DNA from: Streptomyces sp. GS7
GTDB taxonomy: Bacteria > Actinomycetota > Actinomycetes > Streptomycetales > Streptomycetaceae
Direction of reading: 5' to 3'
Assembly (NCBI RefSeq): GCF_009834125.1
Contig: NZ_CP047146.1
Coordinates: forward strand, 4,705,501 to 4,769,500
DNA length: 64,000 nt
Shown: piece by piece, positions 55,265-62,188 of the stretch
How positions within the stretch are numbered: the stretch's first letter is position 1
How the letters are laid out: every line of letters begins with the position of its first letter
Made by a program: the position numbers and the translations under genes
The notes under the pieces: model-generated
Seen by the model: the letters and a program-made list of their open reading frames with translations, nothing else
Told to the model about the DNA's origin: nothing
The model's database searches: none

Positions 55265-55510
55265 ATTCCCTTGTTCTTCTGATTGCTGGGCAGTAGTGCT
55301 GCGGGGAGCGGGCCGAGGACCGCGACGGCGGCCAGAAACCATGACGTGGTTCCCCTGCAGGCGGCGGCGCCTGCGCTGGTGGCGACGGCGATGCCGAGGG
55401 TGGGGCCGATGTTCGTCGCCGTCTGCTCGACGCCGCCGACGGCTCCGGCGCACGCGGGTAAGGCGTCGCCGGCGACCGTCCAGCTGAACAGCAGCGGGAC
55501 GCCGCGCCGC
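55261..55510 (-). pseudogene. MFS transporter C-terminal fragment
   Basis: The frame carries AGAVGGVEQTATNIGPTLGI, AVATSAGAAACRG and WFLAAVAVLGPLPAALLPS, the last two helices of a DHA2-type MFS drug exporter. The upstream part is unrelated sequence. The stop overlaps the MaoC start. An intact exporter may once have been controlled by the TetR next door. Confidence 0.62.
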
Positions 55511-55520
55511 AACCGCCCGG

Positions 55521-56144
55521 TCATGCGACTGCTGGGCCGAGATGAGCCTTCAGAGCCGCTTCGACAAGCCGGCCGGGACCGTCCGGACCGTCGCCGCCGG
55601 GGCTGCCGCCGAGGGCGAGTTGCAGACTGGCCCAGGACCACAGTTGGGCGATGCCATGCAGATTCGACCACAGGGCCGCCGCGGTGACGGCCGCGGAAGG
55701 CTCCATCGCCTCCCCCCGGCACCGGACGACGAGCTCGACGATGCGCGCAAACATCGGGAGCATCGCCTCGCGCAGCCGAGGCCCGTCCGCAGCCCCCTGC
55801 CGCGGCCCGCTGTCGAGGAGGTCGTGACGGAACATCAACTCGAACATGCCGCGCCGTTCCAACGCATAGGCGACATACACCCGCGCCGGCGCCGCCAACT
55901 CCTCCCGCAGCGCGGCTGTTTCGGCGATGGCTGCGGCGGACCCCACGCCCAGCTCCTCGAAGCCCCGGCGGGCAATGGCCGACAGTAGCGCCCGGTGCGT
56001 CGGAAAGTAGCGCCGGGGTGCGCCGTGCGACACACCCGCACGCCGGGCGATCTCCCGCAGACCGGCCGAAGCGGCGCCCTCGGACAGCACCAGCTCCACG
56101 CCGGCATCCACCAGCCGCTCCCGCAAAGCCCCCTCGACGTCCAT
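55521..56144 (-). CDS. TetR-family repressor
   Basis: The 207-residue protein has an HTH (LVDAGVELVLSEGAASAGLR, EIARRAGVSHGAPRRYFPTH) and a TetR_C_13-like domain (YALERRGMFELMFRHDLLDS). The ATG lies inside the palindrome ATAGACAGTGTCTAT and has no Shine-Dalgarno, so it may be leaderless. Two operator copies here and a third near the YciI gene mark both as its targets. Confidence 0.9.
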   Translation of the reverse strand: MDVEGALRERLVDAGVELVLSEGAASAGLREIARRAGVSHGAPRRYFPTHRALLSAIARRGFEELGVGSAAAIAETAALREELAAPARVYVAYALERRGMFELMFRHDLLDSGPRQGAADGPRLREAMLPMFARIVELVVRCRGEAMEPSAAVTAAALWSNLHGIAQLWSWASLQLALGGSPGGDGPDGPGRLVEAALKAHLGPAVA

Positions 56145-56157
56145 AGACAGTGTCTAT
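56143..56157. promoter_or_regulatory. TetR operator 1 (autoregulatory)
   Basis: ATAGACAGTGTCTAT is a perfect 15-bp palindrome covering the TetR start codon. Confidence 0.78.
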
Positions 56158-56167
56158 CAGAGGGCCG

Positions 56168-56180
56168 TAGACGCCGTCTA
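56168..56180. promoter_or_regulatory. TetR operator 2
   Basis: TAGACGCCGTCTA is a palindrome of the same family, 24-25 bases (centre to centre) upstream of operator 1. Confidence 0.68.
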
Positions 56181-56350
56181 TGCCTCAGGAGGCGGCTTGC
56201 AGACGAGGATCGGGCCATGGCGACATGCCGAGCGCGGGACAGCTCCGTCCACTCTGATCAGTTGCTCGGCTCGGCGTCAGGGCTTCTCATGCTGGCGGCC
56301 GGCATGATGCCGCGGGCGGATTGCCGGGCCGGCGATGCAGTCCGAGCCGG

Positions 56351-56665
56351 TTACTTGAGCGTTCGGCAGCCAGTCGCCAGGAAAGACAGCCCCACCTGGC
56401 ATGGATGGACTCGTACTTCGCGCCAGACATCATCGATCACGTACGGCTCCACGCGCAGCCATGCGTCCAGATCCTCGCGGGAGTCCGCGGCCATGACCAG
56501 CATCGAACCGATCATCTCGCCCTCATCGCCCAGGATCGCAGTACCGAAGACGGCTTTGACCTGCTTCATCGACGCCGCCTGGGCCAGATGCCGTTCCCGG
56601 GCACGGGCGCGACGTCGACGTCCCTCTGCGCCCGGGCGGTCGTATGCGATGACCAGGTAGCGCAT
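56351..56665 (-). CDS. YciI-family protein
   Basis: The 104-residue protein reads MRYLVIAYDRPGAEGRRRRA, RHLAQAASMKQVKAVFGTAI, GSMLVMAADSREDLDAWLRV and EPYVIDDVWREVRVHPCQVG, the complete YciI ferredoxin-like fold. YciI-like proteins often assist or act as dehydrochlorinase-type or repair enzymes on small aromatics. GGAG precedes the ATG. The TetR operator lies 70 bases upstream, so the gene is probably derepressed together with the TetR ligand. Confidence 0.85.
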   Translation of the reverse strand: MRYLVIAYDRPGAEGRRRRARARERHLAQAASMKQVKAVFGTAILGDEGEMIGSMLVMAADSREDLDAWLRVEPYVIDDVWREVRVHPCQVGLSFLATGCRTLK

Positions 56666-57080
56666 CCCACTCCTCCGTGGATGGTTCCGCCGCCGCCGAC
56701 CACACCCGGCGATCGACACTGACACAACACACTAGTAGACATTGTCTACGATCCGGGCCAACCCCGCTTCCGAATGCGCCCATTGACGTGCGGCCAGGTT
56801 GCGAGACAGGACCCGACGACGGGCAGCGCGAGAACCGATGCCCTCCGGATCATTCACGCAGCCTGCCTCGCAGGTAGCCGCCATCACCCACCCGCCGCCT
56901 CTCCCAGAGCACCCTCCCGGATCCGTCAGGCCCTGCGAGAGTGCTGCCCCCGGCAGACACAACACGGTTGTTTCGGGCGGTTCTTGGATCGCAATCCGTT
57001 GAACAGCGCAGAAACGAGACCGGGTGGCAAGCACGGCCTTCAGCGCATCAGCGGGATGAGAGCTGGGTGCCGTACGCGGG
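56666..57080. other. Regulatory region, otherwise no gene
   Basis: It holds the YciI promoter with operator 3 (56735-56749). The rest shows no supported frame on either strand. Confidence 0.45.
56735..56749. promoter_or_regulatory. TetR operator 3, upstream of YciI
   Basis: GTAGACATTGTCTAC is a perfect 15-bp palindrome, the same consensus as the site over the TetR start. Confidence 0.78.
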
Positions 57081-57200
57081 CTAGTCCGGGCACAGGTCCA
57101 GCTCCCCGGGCTCCGCGTGGAAGGCGACCGCCTGGACGTGCGCGGGCAGGTTCGGGGAGATGGCGACCGCGATGGCCGAACCCTGCAGCCCCCCACCGGG
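57081..57200 (-). pseudogene. C-terminal remnant of an unknown protein
   Basis: The minus frame LQGSAIAVAISPNLPAHVQA, VAFHAEPGELDLCPD and a stop is clearly protein-like. The preceding sequence lacks a start and changes frame. Family not recognised. Confidence 0.4.
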
Positions 57201-57272
57201 CTGTTGCGGTATCCCGACGGAGCCTCACCTCGCAGGAGCGGGCAGGGCGGGAGCGGAGGGAGTGGCTCGGGC

Positions 57273-57431
57273 TCAGTCGTGCCGATCCTTTGTACGCCCA
57301 GCCCTTCGCCAGATCACCGTCATTCCGAGCCCCAGGATGCTCAGAGCCGCGACCACGATGACGACCTTGATCACGCGGTCCAGCAGCAGGTGGTAAAGGA
57401 GCTCGGACGACTCCATTCCGAGTCCTGTCAT
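57273..57431 (-). CDS. Small membrane protein, 52 residues
   Basis: The frame MTGLGMESSELLYHLLLDRV contains one hydrophobic helix (IKVVIVVAALSILGLGMTVI) and a basic tail WRRAGRTKDRHD. Its ATG overlaps the stop of the upstream membrane protein (TGA at 57428-57430), a clear sign of translational coupling. Function unknown. Confidence 0.62.
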   Translation of the reverse strand: MTGLGMESSELLYHLLLDRVIKVVIVVAALSILGLGMTVIWRRAGRTKDRHD

Positions 57432-57664
57432 CGCCAGTCATCCTGCCGCCGTGATCGGGACGTCCGGCTCCGCCCATCGCCCAGCCGTCGGGCGGCGGCG
57501 CGCAGCCCAGCCTTCACCACGGGGTCCGCATACCGGCGTACCTCGTCGAGCCTGCCCCTGCGCTTGAAGGCCAGGGCGATGGCGAAGACCAGCGGCGCCA
57601 GCACCACGACACCGCCCGCTATCAGGCCGAACCTGATGAGCATGAAATTGAGGTACTGCTCCAC
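57428..57664 (-). CDS. Small membrane protein, 78 residues
   Basis: A GGAGG seven bases before the GTG start gives a protein with one strong helix (FGLIAGGVVVLAPLVFAIAL). A basic cytoplasmic tail follows (FKRRGRLDEVRRYADPVVKA, RRLGDGRSRTSRSRRQDDW). It is divergent from a TetR with two operators in between and is the first gene of a coupled pair. It looks like an envelope-stress or export accessory protein, but no family is recognised. Confidence 0.68.
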   Translation of the reverse strand: MEQYLNFMLIRFGLIAGGVVVLAPLVFAIALAFKRRGRLDEVRRYADPVVKAGLRAAARRLGDGRSRTSRSRRQDDWR

Positions 57665-57684
57665 GATCAAGCCTCCATCTATTC

Positions 57685-57725
57685 TATCACGCGTGTGATA
57701 AATCCGTTGTATCACAGGCGTGATA
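57685..57725. promoter_or_regulatory. Two TATCAC-N4-GTGATA operators
   Basis: Sites at 57685-57700 and 57710-57725 have identical half-sites and centres 25 bases apart. They lie between the membrane-protein pair and the TetR gene (starting at 57736), consistent with two dimers repressing both. Confidence 0.78.
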
Positions 57726-57735
57726 GAAAGGCTTC

Positions 57736-58380
57736 ATGCCAAAGCATGTGGATCCGGACGCGCGTCGCCGCCTCGTCGTTGACGCGTTGTTCCGAGTCGT
57801 CGTCCGTGAGGGCCTGCAGCGCACCTCGCTGCGAGCCGTCGCCGCCGAGGCGGACCTCAACATCGGCTCCCTGCGCCACTACTTCGCCAGTCAGCAGGAC
57901 CTGATGCATTTTGCGATGCAGTCGATGCTTGGCCAGGTCAGCGCTCGACTACTCGAACACGTAGAGCAGATCGGAGACCTGGGCCGATATCCCCGCCCGA
58001 AACAACTCCGGCTCACAGCCGGGCTCCTGGCCGAGTTTCTCCCCCTCGACGAACGCCGCCGTGCGGAGGTCACCGTCTTCCTCGACTTCAACACGGCTGC
58101 CCGCACCGACCCGGCCTTCGCCGATCTGTCGCGCCAAGCGGCCGAAGGCACAAGAAGGTTGATGCGCCGCGTGCTCACCCGGCTTGACGAATCAGGCACC
58201 CTGCGCCATGACCTCGATCTCGACATCGAGGCCGAGCGGCTGGCGGCACTGCTGGACGGACTCAGCCTCCGCGCCGTCCTCCACCCCGAGATCCTCGCCC
58301 CGCGGGTGTGCGTCGACGTGCTGGTCGCGCACCTGGGCGATCTATCGCTGCCTGCAGCGACTCCAGGTTCAGCGCACTGA
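57736..58380 (+). CDS. TetR-family repressor
   Basis: The 214-residue protein has an HTH (LVVDALFRVVVREGLQRTSL, AVAAEADLNIGSLRHYFASQ) and a BetI-like C-terminal domain (FLPLDERRRAEVTVFLDFNT, LAALLDGLSLRAVLHPEILA). GAAAGG four bases upstream gives a sound start. It should bind the two TATCAC-N4-GTGATA sites upstream and repress itself and the membrane-protein pair. Confidence 0.92.
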   Translation: MPKHVDPDARRRLVVDALFRVVVREGLQRTSLRAVAAEADLNIGSLRHYFASQQDLMHFAMQSMLGQVSARLLEHVEQIGDLGRYPRPKQLRLTAGLLAEFLPLDERRRAEVTVFLDFNTAARTDPAFADLSRQAAEGTRRLMRRVLTRLDESGTLRHDLDLDIEAERLAALLDGLSLRAVLHPEILAPRVCVDVLVAHLGDLSLPAATPGSAH

Positions 58381-58909
58381 CCCCATTACCTCAGCCGTGT
58401 TGCCGTGTGCTCCCGCCAGGTGCGCTCTTCAGGAATCAGGTTGAGCAACTACCAGGATCTACCGGTGAGTTGAGTGGGCACTCGGCGCCTCCGGGCCCCG
58501 GTTTATCCGCACCAACGCCGGCTGATCGCCACGTAGCGCAAGTCGGTGTCCATGACGGCCGGTCCGATCGAGAACCGGGATATCAGCAGGGTGGCCAGGG
58601 AAGGTTCTCGTTCCCCGGTGCGCAATGCGGGCTGGTCGGTGGCGATGCCCAGAGCGTAGCGGTCCCCCTGATCGCCTTTGAGGAATCACCTGAATGAGGC
58701 CCGGATGGGATCTGGCGCGACATGGCGATGACGCCGGCCACAGGCGGAATCTGATGCATCGCCGCACCCCCGCGGTGCGGCGAAATCTACAGCCCGGCCC
58801 GCCTCCCACCCCCGATGAGGCAGGCGCCAGACGGTCGAAGCGACCACGGCGACCACTACTGCACCACAGAAAACGCCGAGCGCCATCACCGCGAACAGCC
58901 CCCAGTGCG
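58381..58909. other. Intergenic with a possible hydrophobic frame
   Basis: A minus frame around 58686-58943 has one helix-like stretch (WGLFAVMALGVFCGAVVVAVVAST) but no good start. Nothing else was recognised. Confidence 0.3.
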
Positions 58910-59220
58910 CTCTACACCTGCGCAGAGCGGGCGGGTCCGGCACTTCCCGCCCCGCCGCAGCCGGCAGGCAAGCGAGGGCGCAAGCCCAAGCGCGGGCCGG
59001 AGTTCACGTTCGAGGATCCCACTATCTGGCCCGCGCCGGCCGTCGCCACGGTGACCGACCCACGCACTACGGACGGGCCGAAGCCGCTGCCTGGGACCGG
59101 CTGCACCCGCTGCTGGTCCGGCGCTCGGCCTGGGCCGACCACCCCGAAGGTCGGCTGACCAGCGCACCGAAAACCGGCACGGCAGGTCCCGGCCGACCAA
59201 CAGGCTCGAAGAACAGACAC
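58910..59220 (+). pseudogene. Transposase fragment (NF041680/IS701-like)
   Basis: The first frame reads KRGRKPKRGPEFTFEDPTIW and PAPAVATVTDPRTT. After a frameshift the next gives HYGRAEAAAWDRLHPLLVRR and SAWADHPEGRLTS. This matches the region of actinobacterial IS701-like transposases that ends '..LKVEHLPGDRDPKP'. Both termini are missing. Confidence 0.55.
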
Positions 59221-59357
59221 CGTGCGCGCGAACACCCCGTCGGGAAACACGGCAAACCAGCCATCGCCGAGGGCGTCACGAACAATCGCGCAACATAAAA
59301 GCCAAGCCAAAGCCCGGAGGATCTCCAGGCAGTTCGTTCGCTTCGCTCTTCCTGGCG

Positions 59358-60611
59358 TTACTCCGTGGCCATGGCCTCGACTTGCTCGGTGAAAGTCGGG
59401 GCAGTGCCCGAGTGCGGGATGTGAGCGGACGCCAGCAGCGAGCCGGTGGCGGCCACCGCGACTGCTCCTCCCGCCGCGAGGAAGGCGCCCTGGGGTGAGG
59501 CGTCGACGAGGAACGGGAGGAGCAGTATCCCGGCTGAACTGCCCACTCGCACCACGGTGTTCTCGACCGTCATGAGCCGCAGACATTGACTGGGCGGGAA
59601 GGTGCCGATGTAGGCGCGCAGGGTCACGCTCGCCGTGGGGGCCGCGATTCCGGTCAGCACGGCCAGCGACACCAGCGGCGTCAACTGGCCGGAGAGTCCC
59701 ATGCATGCCGTGGCCGCACCGTCCACCGCCCATGCCCCGCAGCAGAGGATCGCCCAGTTGGCCGGGCGCCGGTTGCTGACCAAGGGGTTGCCGATCAGCG
59801 TGCCGACGCCGACGGCTGCGGTGACCACACCGTAGACGGCGGGTCCGGAACGGTTGTGGGCGGCGAGAAGTACAGGAAGGCCGATCGTCATTGCGGCAAC
59901 GCACAGGGGTACCAAACTCTGTACCGCGATCGCCAGTCCGACTTGAGGGCACGCCTGCACCAGAGGCCATGCGCGGGCTGGCTTCGATGTGCCGCAGCGT
60001 CGTTGCCCTACCGCGGCGGGGGCCGGTCGGGTGCGGTGGCGGGACAGCGCTCCCAGTGCGGCGGCCGAGACCGCGAAGGTCATGCCGTCGATCGTGAAGA
60101 GCTGCATTTTGGGGAGGGCCAGAAGCAACAGGCCGCCGCTGGCCCGGCCCGCGATGTGGGCAATGCGGGCGGTCAGGTCGAAGAGTCCGGTCACCTGTTG
60201 GACGCGCTCGGGCTCGACGAGACCGGGCACCAGTGCGGCCAGATTGGGATCGAAGAGAGCGCCCAGCACGCCCAGGAGCAGCACCCCAGCGAGCAGGACG
60301 ACCAGGCCGCGTTGGTCGGGCGACCACAGGTACGGCAGGGTCACCGCGACGAGCGCCCGCGCCGCGTCCACCCAGGCCAGGGCGCGGTACGAGGAGAACC
60401 GTGCCAGCAGACGCGGGCCGAGGAACCCGAGGACGGCGTAGGGACCCGACTCGGCGACCGCGATCAGGCCCATGGCCGAAGCCGAGCCGGTGCTCGTGTA
60501 CACGCTCCACATCAGCGCCATGGTGTAGACCCGGTCACCGAGTACGGACAGGCTGCGGGCCGCCCACAGCACCGCGACAGGCCGTCGCCGCAACAGCAAC
60601 AGGTATCCCAC
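59358..60611 (-). CDS. Major facilitator superfamily exporter
   Basis: The 417-residue protein has about 12 helices with MFS signatures: AVLWAARSLSVLGDRVYTMA, GLIAVAESGPYAVLGFLGPR and SLAVLTGIAAPTASVTLRAY. It resembles the MFS_3/enterobactin-macrolide exporter group (DHA3). GGGAG five bases upstream of GTG 60611 selects the start. It could export an antibiotic or toxic metabolite, perhaps the polyketide begun at 62189. Substrate unknown. Confidence 0.85.
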   Translation of the reverse strand: MGYLLLLRRRPVAVLWAARSLSVLGDRVYTMALMWSVYTSTGSASAMGLIAVAESGPYAVLGFLGPRLLARFSSYRALAWVDAARALVAVTLPYLWSPDQRGLVVLLAGVLLLGVLGALFDPNLAALVPGLVEPERVQQVTGLFDLTARIAHIAGRASGGLLLLALPKMQLFTIDGMTFAVSAAALGALSRHRTRPAPAAVGQRRCGTSKPARAWPLVQACPQVGLAIAVQSLVPLCVAAMTIGLPVLLAAHNRSGPAVYGVVTAAVGVGTLIGNPLVSNRRPANWAILCCGAWAVDGAATACMGLSGQLTPLVSLAVLTGIAAPTASVTLRAYIGTFPPSQCLRLMTVENTVVRVGSSAGILLLPFLVDASPQGAFLAAGGAVAVAATGSLLASAHIPHSGTAPTFTEQVEAMATE

Positions 60612-60801
60612 GTGCTCTCCCACCCGGAACGCAGCCGGACGAGGATTCCCGACTCCGGACCGGACTGTCGCTCACGCCGGACGAACGAAGGGCACGCCAC
60701 GCAGCATTTCTCCGTTTCACACCCGAATGGCGTGGCCTGCCACGACAGGACGTGGCCCGGGATCCATCTCCGGCAGGCCGTGCGGGCACTCACGACGACG
60801 G

Positions 60802-60831
60802 AAAGGCGCTTCGGATCACCGAAGCGCCTTT
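60802..60831. terminator. Strong hairpin terminator
   Basis: AAAGGCGCTTCGG-ATCA-CCGAAGCGCCTTT is a perfect 13-bp stem with a four-base loop and a T-rich side. It would insulate the MFS gene from the downstream region. Confidence 0.82.
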
Positions 60832-61128
60832 GCCTGTCTTCTACGGATAGCCTCTGCGCAGCAATCGGGGCCATCCAGCATCTGCGCGATTGCCTCTCGA
60901 CTTGAGGCTCACTCCCGCCCCTTGCGACAGTTCATTCTCACCGACTCGAACCCATCGCCATCCCAGCCGGGCGAACTTCCCGTCACAGGGGGTTGGCCAG
61001 ACACGTCGATCGTTCCTTGCACCCGTGAGCCGCGCGCTGTGTGATGTGCTGCTTCAGAACAGCTTTGCCTGTTCGTGGGCTGCGGTGGGGAGCGTCTGCG
61101 GATTGCTCCGCCGAGATGGTGCCGGCCC

Positions 61129-61390
61129 GAAGTGCCGCGCGTGGGGCAGCTCGACCAAGTCCAGATCGGTGAAGGCGGCACGCATCCGCGGGATGGAGGT
61201 GTTCGGACGGAACACCATGTCCTGCATCCCCCACACCAACAGGGTCGGCTTGTCGCCGAGCCGGGCGGGCACCTCTCGTGCAAGCTGGTCCAGCAGCGGC
61301 CGCGCGGCACGAATTTCCTTGGGCATCGCGGCGAGTCCGCGCCGGGCTTCCGCAGTGGGCTGCACCGCACGGTAGTGGTCAGCCTCGGCC
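61129..61390 (-). pseudogene. Haloalkane dehalogenase-like fragment, duplicated
   Basis: About 262 bases match 35768-36030 with only about 7 differences. They cover AEADHYRAVQPTAEARRGLA to LPHARHF of the dehalogenase-like enzyme. The nucleophile half is missing. It is in frame with the start of an IS256 transposase, giving a chimeric frame of about 180 codons (61054-61593). Confidence 0.82.
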
Positions 61391-61593
61391 GTCACGTCGT
61401 GCTTGTCATAGCCGACGTGATCGGTGATCTCGCCCTCCAGGGCGGACTCCAGCACCTGCTTGGTCAGCTGCTGCAACAGCCCGCCCTCGCCGGTCAACTG
61501 CAGCCCGTCGGTGCGGGCACGGTCGACCAGCATCGCGATCAACTGCTCGTCTGACACCGACTCCGTAGTCGAATCGACGGCCGGTTCCTCCAC
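61386..61593 (-). pseudogene. IS256-family transposase, N-terminal fragment
   Basis: The frame reads SVSDEQLIAMLVDRARTDGL, LTGEGGLLQQLTKQVLESAL, EGEITDHVGYDKHDV, the conserved IS256 N-terminus up to the 'GYDKHDPAGKN' motif. There it jumps into the dehalogenase fragment. The DDE core is absent. Confidence 0.75.
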
Positions 61594-61635
61594 GGCCGAC
61601 TGCTCGGTGATGGTCTCGCTCGTCAGGCGTCTCCT

Positions 61636-61970
61636 TGATCAGGTGATCCGCGTGTCGGCGGACCGTCAGGAGTCGGTGCCGTGCCCGATGCGCGGGACGC
61701 CGACCAAGAAGGTGCATGGCCTCCACAGGCGCACGGTGGCTGACGTGCCGGTGGACGGCCGACGGGTGGTGGTGTCGGTGCAGGTACGGCGCCTGGTCTG
61801 CCTGGCGCTGGGCTGTCCGAGGCGGACTTTCGTTGAGCAGGTCCCTGGTCTGCCGTCCTCAACAACGCCGAGACCGGCGAGCGGATCGACGTACTGCCAG
61901 GCCGCACCGCCGACGCGCTCGGGAGATGGCTGCGCGAACACCCCGGCGTAGAGCCTTCACGAGACGCCCG
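61636..61970 (+). pseudogene. ISL3-family transposase fragment
   Basis: The plus strand encodes the ISL3 zinc-finger N-terminus (ADRQESVPCPMRGTPTKKVH, RTVADVPVDGRRVVVSVQVR, RRLVCLALGCPRRTFVEQVP). After a deletion comes the catalytic-domain start (NAETGERIDVLPGRTADALG, RWLREHPGVEPSRDA) in another frame. One zinc-ligand Cys has become Arg (CPMRG). Inactive. Confidence 0.7.
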
Positions 61971-62188
61971 CGATGCCGAGCGCATCGGCTCTCCTCCGTC
62001 AGCTCGCACCCGCTCTTTCGCCCCTTTGGGGGGTCACGGTGTCCCGGTCGGGGAAAGAAGGGTTTCCCACGGTTGCGCTCTGCCACGATGGGCAACTGTC
62101 AGCATTCCCCCTCCCCCATCGCACCTGTACTGGCGGCGTATTGCACGTGCCGCATCGCTTCACAGGAAGTACGCAGGAAAGAAGTCCT

